The translations under genes were made by a program, and so were the position numbers. Under the pieces are notes generated by a model, which was not told the DNA's origin, searched no databases, and was given only the letters and a program-made list of their open reading frames with translations. Shown one piece after another: positions 22,106 through 33,344 of a stretch of 64,000 bases of DNA. Origin of the DNA: Bathynomus jamesi (lineage: Eukaryota; Arthropoda; Malacostraca; Isopoda; Cirolanidae); contig JAJOZX010002359.1 in assembly GCA_023014485.1 (NCBI GenBank), positions 317,501-381,500 of the forward strand, given 5' to 3'. Numbering within the stretch: the first letter of the stretch is position 1; each line of letters begins with the position of its first letter.

Positions 22106-23870
22106 TTCGAAGACGATGAGTAGTCTTGGCGATGTTTTGCTACTAATTGGAGGATGAATTGTTTTTGTTGTTCATCCTTCGTCAAAGATGTATTATATGC
22201 CTTGATAAGGGCGATACCCCTCTCCGCTGAATCATTGACAACTTTTAAGTTGATCGCTATGCGTCGAAACTCTTGAAAACAATCATCTTCCGTCCAGGAA
22301 TTGGGATCGGTCTTAGGAAGGTATCCGCCGCGGCCTTCCTTCCTTCTTTCTTTAACAGATTGAAGATTCTCAGGGTCCTTTTGGTGACCATTTCATACAA
22401 ATTCAAATCTTCAATGTTTCAAGCTTCAATCGACGAGTAACAGGCCGATGAGATGCTCTCCAAAATACCACAGGTGCCGTTGAAGAGCTGTGGATGCTGC
22501 TTTGGAAATGGTGTGATTTGGGTACTTTTGCAAGATTTTAAGAAGCAGAATATCGTTGAAAGGAGCGTTGATTCCGACGGGGCCCTCATTCCAAAAACGT
22601 GCGTAGTCCAAGGCGATAAGCAGAGAGAGCTCGGTGATATTCTCCGTCTCACGTAGTCAGCTGTAGTTGGTGCTTGAACAGATAAGATAAATTTTTAGGA
22701 CGTAGATGGCCTTGGCCATCCAGCGTGCATGGTGAGTTGGTTCTGGAGGGCGAACCTTGACTTCTTTCTCATCACGGCATCCGAGGAAGGTGAGGCAGAG
22801 TCGTAGCAATTCCTCGTAGTCATCACGCGATTGTTTAGACTCCAGTGCCTTTGTGAAGTGCTGGATCATTTCCTCTCAAAGATGGAACATCTTTGGATCT
22901 CTGAATAGTTGTTTGAAGCCTTCATGAAGGAATCCTTCTGAAGTGATGGCCATTTTTTCTGAAAACGTTTAAAGTTATTTCCGGGCCACCTGTGGGTCCA
23001 AGAAGTGCGTTGCAGGTGTTTGACAAGACGACTTCAAGGATATGATGTCAACAAGCGATCTAGACAAGTTCCCTCCCTACTGCTTTTTCAATCATGGTAC
23101 AGGCTCCCATGTGAAGGCCAGCGTTAGACGCAGTTGTGTGAAATACGAGACCTTGGATCTCACTGCGAAGATTCCAGTCATCATTCGTCGAAATGCAAGC
23201 CTTGGCCTGTTCTTCCCCTGTAGCACATTGTATTTTTGGCACGGCTAGGAATTTTTCCATCTCATTTCCCGTAACGATTACCGCGGTTCATTCGGCTGTT
23301 TCCTTTGTGCCGCTGATGTCAGGAAGTAGTTTCCCATCCGAGTGAAGAAGAAGGGGTCCTTCGACAGAAAACGAAGCTTGATCCTCTTTGGCTGCTGTCT
23401 GCCTTGCTTGCCTTCTTGAACGACGGATGGAGCTGCGTGAAAGAGTCATTGTAGAAATATCATAGCCCAGGGCTTGAGCGACTGATCCAGCAACGAAGAC
23501 TGCTCCTCGATGTGGAAGGTTGACGCGATCAAGAGCAGCAACCACATCTAGTGATGTGAAGATATTGTTTCGTTTCGGAGGATGAGAGTGTACATCTGCT
23601 CTTCCGGTCGAAGTCGACGGACGTTCATCATCGTCTTCAGCGTTCAATTCTTCAGAGGATGAAGTGGATGTGCTGCATGATGGAAAAGCAGCAGCTCCAG
23701 CCTGGAATGCAGTCTCTCTTTCTTTGTACCTTAGCGCTTTGTCAGCATCTTTCTCCTGCGACATCTCTTGCGGTATTCCTTGGCAAAATTAATCTTGTCA
23801 GGGCCTGCGGTCTTCTTCATTGTCTATCACCTTCAAGGCGTCCTTCGAGGCAACGTCGAACATGGAACAT
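22106..23870 (-). pseudogene. D2 transposase-like gene, 3' coding part
   Basis: It resumes after B2 and its 9-bp duplication. The open frame at 23,288-23,764 holds ALRYKERETAFQAG, a serine/aspartate-rich linker, VAALDRVNLPHRGAVF and LLLHSDGKLLPDI. The following piece (23,060-23,260) has VFHTTASNAG. The C-terminal part has ERGIAL-type sequence near 22,215 on the minus strand. Motifs are those of D1, including His in place of the second expected Asp. A frame break lies near 23,290. It ends truncated at 22,106, before the family's last residues. Confidence 0.65.
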
Positions 23871-26800
23871 TAGGGTGTCAATTTGGGAGGTGAAAATTAA
23901 TTTTTGCCAATTCCTTCACTGAGGGGTTTTAAAAATATGTTTCTGGATGTGGAGAATTCAAATCTGCTATTATTTTTGTGATTGCTCAACACTTAGCTTG
24001 GTAAATCTACGTTTGATTAAAAAGTACATAAATTGCTCTCGGAAAACAACATTTATTAATTTTAGCTTCTCAAAATGTCAGGTAATGCGATAAAAATTTT
24101 AGTTTCTCTGCATAAAACATATCCTAGTAATCATAAAACATATCCTTGTAATCATAAAACAACATTAGAAAGTAATGACATCAGTAAAAAAAAATATTTA
24201 AACAACAAGTTTCATCAAGTCTTGCTTTGATTCGTTCTTGGACATCAGCCGCCGACTTGCTTCTTGGCCTCTGATATAGCCCTCACGTTTCTCATGTGTA
24301 TACACCCTGCCTGCTGACTCTGTGACTTGTTTCACACACCTCTCTATTGACTGAGCATGACAGGGCCACTGTGGAACTTGCATAGGCTTGTCAAAGAACT
24401 TCTTTACTTCCGCTGTAGTCAGTTTACATGTCAAAGGAGGTTCAAATACCCCGTCAGACCAGTCTGTCAGCTCCAACACGGAAGAAGCACTGGGGTTTAT
24501 GGAAGGTGTCTTCCTGGGACGTACAGAAAGATCTCCAAGTGTGTCATCATCTCCACCCCTCATGTCAACAATCTTTTGGACACCAGCTCTCCTCTCCTCA
24601 CTGTCATCTGAGCACAAGAGTGTCTGGATTATCATTTCGCTGAATGCATACCATGCTGAGCGCTTGATGGTTGGCAAAACAGCATCCACTACAGCCTTCT
24701 TTTGCAGCCTAACTAGCCGCAGCTGAAACAAGATGTGGCGTGGGCCTTCCACCCAAGAGTGTTTTACTTTGATGTTGAACCAACAGGGGTAGTACACACC
24801 AACAATGTATTCCACTATCAGTCTTAAGTTGTTGAGGGTTTTGCCTTTAAGGCCATGTTTTGAAACCCATATGCGACAAAGCCTGTTTGCTGTTGTCAAC
24901 CACCTTGAATGGCTCACTGGACCAATTTCAAGAAGGGCCAGATCTGTGGGAAGTTCTCCTGTCCTTATGGCCTGTGTGGTCCTATACCCGTACGCTTGAT
25001 CAGTAGAGAGATCCTTTACGACATTGTCACTCAGTGAAGTAAGAGGCTCTCCAATTGAGAGTTTGGTGAATGAAGGATCAATTTCAAGTTCGGTTGCAGT
25101 GTCTAGCATCTTGCCAATGTTACCTGTCCACTTGTTGTTAGACAAGGTCTTCCCATCCAGTGCTGTGATCAAGTGTCGCAGGGGTAACTCGTTAGTGTGG
25201 AGGGCACAAACCAACCAGATCAGCTTACGGCAAAGCTTGACCTCTACCCAATGCATGGAACCACCCTCCCAGCCAGTGTTAACATTTGTAGAATCACCTA
25301 CACTGGCCTGCAGGCTTTTATCAATGCCCTTCTTCTTCGTGAAATCTACAAGATTATCAGCAATAACTTCAGCAGGTTTTTTCCTCGTTGAGCCTTTCTC
25401 AGGAGTGAAGTGGTAGAGATATCTTCCACCTGGCTCACTGCACACAGAATAATGCTCTTCTTTGATGATGCTGGGGAACTGACGATCTGAATTGTCTGCT
25501 TTCAGCATAACTTTAGTTGTATCTTGACGGCCGTCAAAGAAGATGCAGTCAATTTCACCCTTCTTACAAAGATCATCAAATTCCTGATCCAGGGATCTCA
25601 TAACTTTTTCTTGGGCCCTCTTGACTTTATTGTGATCAACTACAAGTCTCTTGTCTTCTTCAGTGATCAAGCCAGCATCCATAAAGGCAGCAGTGGTGAT
25701 GGCAGCTGTGGCACGCAGGCCAACACCATATCTGATGCTATGCATAGCAACATTAGGTATTTCTAATGTGTTGTACTCTGGCTTTTTATTGGAAGTTGAA
25801 GACGTGCTTGGTATTTCTAATGTCACTTCATAACTTCCATCCTTTCCATCTTGAGCATCAGCTATTTGTTCTTCATTTTCATCATCAGAGAAAATTATTT
25901 CATTTGATGGCATTGAAACATCCTGCTTACTTGTCTGCTTATATTCAGCAAGCCTTCTTCTTTCGTCTTCTTGCCGCTTCTGCTTTTTGACTTGTCTGTT
26001 GTGCTCAGGTTGATCTGGCAAGCCAATCTGATGTGGTCCAATAGAACCAGACTTGTCTCTCTGACCTTTAATGAAAGCAAGTTCCTTCACAGGGATCTTC
26101 ATCTCCCTAGGGCATGTACAGTTAATGTGAGTTTCGTTTTTGCAACCAGCATCTGCAAGGCAGCCAAATTCAGAGCAGAGAACAATTTTACACTTGCAAC
26201 TGAGGATGTCAAAAAGCTTGTCAAGTTTTGCAATGAAAGCCTCTTTAACATGTAGCTTTCCTCTCCCAAGAGATATGTTTTTGGCCTGCTCCCAGCTCTC
26301 TTGGATTTGTTTAAGATTGTGACTCGTGAATTTACAACGGGGGCTACAAAAGAACTGTTTGCTCGTTCCCACTTTTCAAGCACTTTAGGGTAAATGTCCT
26401 TTGCAAGACTGGCTGCTGGGTAGTTTCTCACATCCTCACCACTTTGTTCTCTTAGCAGTAGCCCATATTTCAGAACGTCTCGCAGAGTTGGGAGTTCAGA
26501 GGGCAACAACTCTCTACCAGTTCCAATTAGGTTGCTCATATGTGTGAATGTCCCCAGTCTTGTCCTCCTTTAAAGCCATTGTAGGTCAATTCCCACTGGT
26601 TAGGATGGTAGCACTGACGGACAAGTAATCTTCAGCACACTGATGAATATGTTTCAACCTGTGAAATAAGCAAAAACAGCAGTGCATTATATATACACAT
26701 ATATAATTATTAATATAATAATTATTATATAATTCCACAAAAAAGCAAAAAAGTCACTATTTTTATGTAGCTTCTTACCAAGCAAAACTAAATTATATTA

Positions 26801-26897
26801 AATTAAAAAAATATCTTTAGAATTCCTAAGTCATGCTGCAACTTTTTAGCACCCCTCATATTTGGAAGTTCAAAGTTGAAAAATTCGACACACCCTA
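23871..26897 (-). mobile_element. Element B2 inserted in D2
   Basis: The flanking duplication ATGGAACAT (inverse of ATGTTCCAT) is exact at 23,862-23,870 and 26,898-26,906. The end at 23,871 reads TAGGGTGTCAATTT, having lost a GT present in B1 and B3. The other end is the inverse of TAGGGTGTGTCGAATTT. Confidence 0.85.
24198..26539 (-). pseudogene. B2 DDE transposase-like protein (best-preserved copy)
   Basis: A 724-residue frame (24,198-26,372) is preceded in another frame by the true N-terminus (MSNLIGTGRELLPSELP, from 26,539). One lost A near 26,310 separates them. In the 724-residue numbering: a cysteine-rich segment at 59-87, a coiled, charged linker at 125-180, D280 in FFDGRQD, EEH at 305-307, D360 in GDSTNVNTG, C389xxH392 in CALHTNELPL, RW at 490-491 in SHSRWLTTANR, and E677 in CHAQSIERCV. 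The D-D-CxxH-RW-E order parallels hAT and P-type transposases. The family is a common uncharacterised arthropod protein. The role as a transposase is inferred from motifs, TIRs and target duplication. Confidence 0.75.
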
Positions 26898-27240
26898 ATG
26901 GAACATGCTCTTGGAACATGTCTTGGAATATGCTCTCTTTCACTCTGTAGCTTTGTAGCTACATCTTGCGGTTATTCTTCAACGCAAGAAACTCTTCGTA
27001 CAGCTTTGACAGCTTCCTAACGCAGGAATCGACTCGCTGTGTAGGAATCCTTGCTCTCTGCCATACTTGCAGGGCCTCTTTGCAAGCTCTCATTCAAGGT
27101 CTTGGACTGTTCATGGTGGTGAAACTGAACCAAACGAAGTACATCACCACATATGGGTAGGCTTGCAGTTGATAACTCGTTGCTGGGCTTTCCTAGAACT
27201 CACGTTTCTGCAGATTAGCGAGTAATTATAGGAATAACCT
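26898..27240 (-). pseudogene. D2 transposase-like gene, 5' coding part
   Basis: This is the minus-strand counterpart of 10,467-10,817. It carries the EALQVWQRARIPTQR and KLSKLYEEFLALK blocks, broken by small indels near 26,975 and 27,085. An acceptor (TTTTTCAG) lies near 27,235. Upstream DNA to 28,043 contains (TA)n at 27,520-27,554 and an exon-like stretch near 27,700-27,840 with MMQLFDFLYNAV-type residues. Confidence 0.55.
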
Positions 27241-27515
27241 GAAAAATGAGAGAAATTAATGCATTAACCGTTCAGCACCAAAGCACAACTATATAAGTGT
27301 TAAAGTAAAAAATTGCAAAGTCAAAATAAATAAAGTAAAAAAATTGGTTACAGTGGTTAGTTGTTGATGGGTAAAAAGATATATTTAAGAATAAGTAAAT
27401 AATAAACTTCAAGAGACATATGATATATACCTTACAATTTTAATAATTTAATTTAATAGCAACATCCTTACCTGTTATAAATTTGCATATAAAGAACATA
27501 ATTATATAAAGAACA

Positions 27516-27558
<43 letters not shown>

Positions 27559-28040
27559 TTATACTGAATAAATATAATACATATTAATTAATACTTAATA
27601 TATATGAATTAATAATTATATATATGAATTAATAATTAATAGATATGAATTAATACTTACATGAGATACTATTCCTAAGCTCTTGAAGTTTGAACGAACT
27701 TAAAACCGTCCTCCAACAAATTTAAACTTGAAGTGATGCATGAGTAAATGATTTGTCTGATTCACAAACAGCATTATACAAGAAATCGAACAATTGCATC
27801 ATCCTCTGAAAGGTGGGCGGAGTCAGTGTGGCGTGACTGCCGCGTCCTCTAAAAATGAAGCTGGTAGAAAATGATTAGCTAATTAATTAATTGAAAATGT
27901 GAAGATCATAGCGACCTCTTATTATGTACTGAATCAATAGATATTTTGCACAAAATCACTTCACATCTAAAAGAATAAAAGCAGCCATGTGGAGAGCATT
28001 TTCAACTAATTTGAAATTTTGGCCAAAATTTTGGACCACC

Positions 28041-28043
<3 letters not shown>

Positions 28044-28088
<45 letters not shown>
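28044..28088. repeat. (TA)n microsatellite
   Basis: It separates the 5' TIR of D2 from the Penelope 3' flank. Confidence 0.95.
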
Positions 28089-28089
<1 letters not shown>

Positions 28090-28137
28090 CACGTGAAATG
28101 AATGAATGCTGCAAACCCACAAGGAAAAAGAAAAACG

Positions 28138-28183
28138 ATTCCAAGGCCTTTCGTTTATTCAGAGCTACACCTCGTCAGGGAAT
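28138..28183 (-). ncRNA. Candidate hammerhead ribozyme, Penelope copy P2
   Basis: The minus strand has ATTCC, CTGACGAG, a GTGTA/TAAAC stem, GAAA, GGCCTT and GGAAT in order. Both stem I halves pair over five bases, and AAGGCCTT is self-complementary, suiting a short dimer-forming stem III. One stem II pair is mismatched. It lies 68 nt after the P2 stop. Confidence 0.55.
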
Positions 28184-28250
28184 GAAGACGGAAGGCAAGG
28201 TGCCCATAAATATATACAACGTAGCGGAAACCAAAGCAATTAGCACGTAC

Positions 28251-29360
28251 TTAACAAGAGTTAGTGAGAGGCAAAAGGAATTTTAACAGGATATTGTCAA
28301 TCTTATACATTCCTGCACTGTTATTGAAATTGTTTTTAAAATGAATAAATGCACATTCTAGAATATTTCTTTCTATTATATCTCTGTTTTTAACAAGCGC
28401 TTTAGAACTATCCCACTTGATGCTATGATTACATCTATACATATGGTTAAACAAAGCATTGGAATTATTAGCTGTTCTACACTCATATTTATGCTGTTTT
28501 ACCCTAATATTAGTGGTGCACCGATTAATCGGTATCGGCAACTTTCATGCCGATTAATCGGAAAAATGCCGATTAATCGGCCATGCAAGGTATTTTCCTA
28601 ATATCGGCATGCCAGGTGCCGATACCGATTAATCGGTGCACCACTACCTAATATCTAACGTTTTACCCGTTTGGCCTATATATACTGAGTTACATTGTGT
28701 ACATCTAATCGAATACACACATCCAGCACAATTTTCCGGGCTATTCTTTATTAGGCATGATTTAACAGTATTATTATACTTAAAGACTACATTGATGCCA
28801 ATTGCTTTAAGTAAAGTCGGGAGATATTGAAAATTAACATAGTAAGGTAGGCTAAGGATATTTTTACGCTCAAATTCCTTTACAGTTACATTATTATAAT
28901 ACCTATTCTTGGCTTTCCTAAGACAGTTATCTAAAAATGAAATAGGATAACGTAATTTACTACCAATATTCATGATATTGCATAACTCGGAATCTAAAAA
29001 TTCAGGACTGACAACTCTCAATGCTCTAAGAAACATAGCAGAGAAAATAGAGGATTTAATCGAGGGATGATGGTCAGAATAAAAATGCACGTGATAGTTA
29101 TTATTAGTAGTCTTGCGATAGACTTCAAATTTGAACTGATTAGAGCATCTCCAAATTTTCAGATTCAGAAAAGATAGGCTTCCATCATTTTCTTTTTCAA
29201 CTGTGAACTTAATAGATGGGACTAAATTGTTGAGCTTACCAAGAAATAAGTCAACATCCAAATTATTAGGCCAAAGGCATAAAATATCATCTATATACCT
29301 GTACCAAACCAGGTTAAAATTAACAATCGAATGCAAAATTCTACTTTCAAAAAATTCCAT
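28251..29360 (-). pseudogene. Penelope-like RT / GIY-YIG protein (P2), split by a MITE
   Basis: The 5' part (28,644-29,360) reads MEFFESRILHSIVNFNL, RYIDDILCLW, the RT palm/thumb region, and the start of GIY-YIG up to YIGQTGKTLDIR. The 3' part (28,251-28,541) resumes RVKQHKYECRT and ends LLPLTNSC. The 136-bp MITE at 28,511 lies between the Arg and the following residues of the nuclease domain. Apart from this and the common 5' truncation, the frame is open. The 5' end meets an AT-rich palindrome at 29,361-29,400. Confidence 0.85.
28511..28646. mobile_element. 136-bp hAT-type MITE
   Basis: The TIRs read TAGTGGTGCACCGATTAATC and its inverse, and the interior repeats CGATTAATCGG. The 8-bp duplication CCTAATAT is exact at 28,503-28,510 and 28,647-28,654. 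P1 (about 8,980-9,000) and P3 show the empty site. Confidence 0.95.
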
Positions 29361-29465
29361 ACATAAATTAGCTAGTACAACTAGCTAATTAATATATGGA
29401 ATTTTTTGAAAGTAGAATTTTGCCTTCGATTGTTAATTTTAACCTGGTTTGGTACCGGTATATAG

Positions 29466-31984
29466 TAGTGATGGGACGATACCAAAATTTTTAACGATTC
29501 CGATTCCGATTCCGATACCACTAAAAAGTCTCGATTCCGATACGATTCTCGATTCCGATTCCGATTCTCAATATTTTTAAATATAATTCTAAACTTGTTT
29601 TTCTGGAAATTGTCATATTTTACTCTGGTAAGATTAACTATTTACATTATGAGTATGGTAATATAAATTATAAATTATAATAGATTGGTTTAAAAATAAA
29701 AATCAACTGTAAGTTGTAACAATTCATTTTAATCTTCTTGATTACACATCATGGATATACATGTTTTAATGTATAGCTACAATACAATAAAAATAAAATT
29801 TGTTATCCTCTTTCATTTAAATTTTAAAGTTTACATTGCAAAACTGGTTCAATTAAAAGTTTAAAAAAATCCTTTTACTCAAAAAGCAATCCTTACTCCT
29901 TAGCCTACAAAATGCAAATAAATAAGTGAATAAGTAAGAATTTATTTGTATTCAAAACCCAGGACCCTTAAATTATAATGCAAAAACATTAGCATCTCTC
30001 CTGTTTCTGCTCGCATTCTATTTTTTTTGGTGAATATATATTACCACCAACACTGAATACCCTTTCACTTTCAACTGAAGAGGGGGTGCACATAAATATT
30101 TTCTAGCTAGAAGAGTCATATTAGGAAAGCTGTCTTTATTAACATACCACCACTGTAATGGGCTCTCGTCATTATTTATCATTTTCAAGCCTTGATATTT
30201 AATCATTTCATTTTTTAGAGTTTCTCTTTCTTCAAGCTTCTTGCCTAGAGAGTCTGCGTTTGATTTGGCATTTGGTTCTCCCTTTGCTAATTTCTTTTTC
30301 TTCTTGATCTCAGAAAAACAACTTTCAAAACTGAAGTTGAAAGCATTTTCATTATCACTTTTGTCATCATCTGATAGCTCAGAAGAGTCTGTGGCTTGAG
30401 AAATGTGACCAGTAACAGATTTACTGTTATTTATAGAGCATATATCTTCACACAGCCACTGCACAATAATTTCTTCAACGTTCTGATTATCATATTCATC
30501 TTCAAGGAATGTATTTTTGAAGCGTGGATCAAGATATGTTGCTAGTATGAGGTTATTGTCCTTTAAGTAAGTGTTAAATCTAATCTTAACAGAAGCTTTC
30601 CATGCTGATAATGTTGAGCCTAGTCCTCCAAACAGTCCCTTTTCTTCACCTGTATCAAAAAAATGACAAATGACTTTCATGTTTGGGATTATGGCAGAGG
30701 CAATTGCTTCTCTGCTACTTAAAAAATTTGTACAATCAACAAAATGCTTGAGTATTTTGAGCAATTTCTCTAAAATTTTCCATTGGTTTGTTTCCAAACA
30801 TGCTGGTTTTGGATGATCACTGCAGTATGCAATGAGGGCAGTTTTTTGCTCGAAAACTCTGGACAGTATGTAATATTGGCTATTCCATCTTGTTTGAATA
30901 TCCTGAATGAATCTATGTTGTGGCAAATTGAATCTTTTTTGATAATTCTCGTATCTTGCAAATGCTGGTGGTGAGTGGTTAAAATGACCAACTATTTGCT
31001 TGCATACAGATATAATATCCTTCACATATCTTTGCTCAAAGATGGCATCATTAAGGACTAACTGTAAGGTGTGTAAAAAACATGGTAATGATTCATATTC
31101 AGCTTGTGCAACCCCTGCAGCAATATTAGCTGCATTATCTCTTACAATAACATGAATCTTATTATTAGGAATATTAAATTGATCCATAATGTCTTTGAGG
31201 CATTCACTAATATTGTGTGCAGTATGTGAAACATCAAATGGTGAAACCCTCAGAATAGCACATTTTAGTTCAAAGTTGTCAGTAATCCAATGAGCTGTTA
31301 AGCTTAAAAATGAATTATTTGCTGTACTAGCGGTCCAGCCATCACTAGTAAAAGATAAATGCGTAGCACTGCTAATTTCCTCTTGTATTTTGTTTCTAAC
31401 ACTGTCATATATTTCCTGCACTATATTTTCTTTTACATATTTTCTAGAAGGAATTTGATAGTTTGGACAGATATGATTTAGGAGTCTTATAAACCCAATA
31501 TCTTCTACAATAGAGAATGGTTGTAAGTCAACCGCTATCATTTCTCCAATAAATTTATGAATTGTTTGTGCTCTGTGGTCATTTATATCCCAAATTTTAC
31601 ATTTATCTACGACTTCATGTAAAGTTGGTTGCTTAGAGCATACCATGGCAGCTTTTTTAAGTTTTTTATTTAATGAAAAATTGAGAGGTAGTGTTCGTTT
31701 CTTCTCCTGTTCTTTCTTTTCTTTTTCCAGGGTGGCTTCAAGAGAACCGTTAAACGAAAACCCCCACACACCTTCCGCTTTCCTTTCGTATCACTTTCGC
31801 TATCGCCACCTCTCTTTTGAAAAGATAATAAATTAATTAATTTTGTTATTAAAAGTTAAAGAATCGTTTTAAGAATCGGAAATCATGGTACAATTCTCTC
31901 GATTCCGATTCCGATTCCGATTCCTGAAAAATGCTCGATTCTTCCGATTCTCGATTCCGATTCCGATTAATCGTCCCATCACTA
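29466..31984 (-). mobile_element. hAT transposon inserted in Penelope YIDD codons
   Basis: TIRs are TAGTGATGGGACGAT, perfect over 15 bp. The 8-bp duplication GTATATAG is exact at 29,458-29,465 and 31,985-31,992. Both subtermini carry repeated GATTCC units. The host sequence GGTATATAGATGATATT encodes R-Y-I-D-D-I of a Penelope RT, and the empty site is present at about 9,830-9,845 and 10,003-10,020. Length is 2,519 bp. The element holds one gene on the minus strand. Confidence 0.95.
30018..31769 (-). CDS. hAT transposase (ZBED-like), frameshifted at C-terminus
   Basis: The 583-residue frame contains the hAT catalytic core: D143 in TSDGWTAS, D211 in VRDNAAN, C230xxH233 in CFLHTLQL, and RW at 294-295 in TRWNSQYY. 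Near the C-terminus it has LQWWYVNKDSFPNMTLLARKYL. The expected dimerisation motif with the catalytic Glu (ESERVFSVGG) is present in the DNA but in the next frame: a CCCCC tract at about 30,078-30,082 shifts the frame just before it, and this frame ends in an unrelated tail. No BED zinc finger is seen upstream. It is either inactive or affected by a homopolymer sequencing error. The start codon is uncertain. Confidence 0.85.
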   Translation of the reverse strand: MWGFSFNGSLEATLEKEKKEQEKKRTLPLNFSLNKKLKKAAMVCSKQPTLHEVVDKCKIWDINDHRAQTIHKFIGEMIAVDLQPFSIVEDIGFIRLLNHICPNYQIPSRKYVKENIVQEIYDSVRNKIQEEISSATHLSFTSDGWTASTANNSFLSLTAHWITDNFELKCAILRVSPFDVSHTAHNISECLKDIMDQFNIPNNKIHVIVRDNAANIAAGVAQAEYESLPCFLHTLQLVLNDAIFEQRYVKDIISVCKQIVGHFNHSPPAFARYENYQKRFNLPQHRFIQDIQTRWNSQYYILSRVFEQKTALIAYCSDHPKPACLETNQWKILEKLLKILKHFVDCTNFLSSREAIASAIIPNMKVICHFFDTGEEKGLFGGLGSTLSAWKASVKIRFNTYLKDNNLILATYLDPRFKNTFLEDEYDNQNVEEIIVQWLCEDICSINNSKSVTGHISQATDSSELSDDDKSDNENAFNFSFESCFSEIKKKKKLAKGEPNAKSNADSLGKKLEERETLKNEMIKYQGLKMINNDESPLQWWYVNKDSFPNMTLLARKYLCAPPLQLKVKGYSVLVVIYIHQKK

Positions 31985-32154
31985 GTATATAGATGATATT
32001 TTATGCCTTTGGCCTAATAATTAACAATAATTGGCCTAATAATTGGCCTAATAATTAACAATCGAAGGCAAAATTCTACTTTCAAAAAATTCCATATATA
32101 AATTAGTTAGTACAACTAGCTAATTTATATATGGAATTTTTTTAAAGTACAATT

Positions 32155-33101
32155 TTGCCTTCAATTGTTAATTTTAACCTGGTTTGCTACAGGTATATAG
32201 ATGATATTTTATACCTTTGGCCTAATAATTTGGATGTTGACTTATTTCTTGGTAGGCTCAACAATTTAGTCCCATCTATTAAGTTCACAGTTCAAAAAGA
32301 AAATGATGGAAGCCTATCTTTTCTGGATCTAAAAATTTGGAGATGCTCTAATCAGTTCAAATTTGAAGTCTGTCGCAAGCCTACTAATAATAACTCTTAC
32401 TTGCATTTTTATTCTGACCATCATCCCTCGATTAAATCCTCTATTTTCTCTGCTATGTTTCTTAGAGCATTGAGAGTTGTCAGTCCTGAATTTTTAGATT
32501 CCGAGTTATGCAATATCATGAATATTGGTACTAAATTATGTTATCCTATTTCATTTTTAGATAACTGTCTTAGGAAAGCCAAGAATAGGTATTATAATAA
32601 TGTAACTGTAAAGGAATTTGAGCGTAAAAATATCCTTAGCCTACCTTACCATGTTAATTTTCAATATCTCCCGACTTTACTTAAAGCAATTGGCATCAAT
32701 ATAGTCTTTAAGTATAATAATACTGTTAAATCATGCCTAATAAAGAATAGCCCGGAAAATTGTGCTGGATGTGTGTATTCGATTGGATGTACACAATGTA
32801 ACTCAGTATACTGTATATAGGCCAAATGGGTAAAACGTTAGAAATTAGGGTAAAACAGCATAAATATGCGTGGAGAACAGCTAATAATTCCAATGCTTTG
32901 TTTAACCATATGTATAGATGTACTCATAGCATCAAGTGGGATAGTTCTAAAGTGCTTGTTAAAAACAGAGATATAATAGAAAGAAATATTCTAGAATGTG
33001 CATTTATTCATTTTAAAAACAATTTCAATAACAGTGCAGGAATGTATAAGATTGACAATATCCTGTTAAAATTCCTTTTGCCTCTCACTAACTCTTGTTA
33101 A
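32155..33101 (+). pseudogene. Penelope-like RT / GIY-YIG protein (P3)
   Basis: This is the plus-strand counterpart of P1. It begins at the palindrome (32,090-32,140) and reads IVNFNLVCYRYIDDILYLW, the RT remainder, and GCVYSIGCTQCNSVY. A 5-bp insertion (ACTGT near 32,810) then stops the frame in the middle of the YIG motif. The frame is regained at 32,826 (MGKTLEIRVKQHKYA) and ends in LLPLTNSC. The GIY-YIG nuclease is therefore broken at its signature. Confidence 0.85.
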
Positions 33102-33168
33102 GTATGTGCTAATTGCTTTGGTTTCCGCTACATTGTATATATTTATGGGCACCTTGCCTTCTGTCTTT

Positions 33169-33214
33169 ATTCCCTGCCGAGGTGTAGCTCTGAATACAAG
33201 AAAGGCCTTGGAAT
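33169..33214 (+). ncRNA. Hammerhead-like motif, Penelope copy P3 (core mutated)
   Basis: The layout is that of P1 and P2 (ATTCC ... GAAA GGCCTT GGAAT). However the core reads CTGCCGAG, changing an invariant A of CTGANGA to C, so cleavage activity is unlikely. Confidence 0.5.
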
Positions 33215-33344
33215 CGTTTTTCTTTTTCCTTGTGGGGTTGCAGCATATATATATATATATATAAATATATGGGATAAATTTCACACTTAAACACGTGATG
33301 AATAAATGATACAAGACCACAAAGAAAAAGAAAAAAATTATTCG

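Larger units (their letters stand above)
22106..28043 (-). mobile_element. Element D2 (TAGGGTG-TIR) with B2 inside, 3'-truncated
   Basis: On the minus strand it starts TAGGGTGGTCCAAAATTTTG at 28,043. It carries a short upstream exon-like region near 27,700-27,840, the intron, the coding region interrupted by B2 (23,871-26,897), and stops short of the 3' TIR at 22,106. It is the only D copy in the window with its 5' terminus. The (TA)n at the outer edge hides any target duplication. Confidence 0.7.

Noticed and set aside
25024..25416. Antisense open frames across element B (also 61,468-61,860, 12,315-12,701)
   Set aside because: They mirror the conserved B protein in another frame and have no independent motif support.
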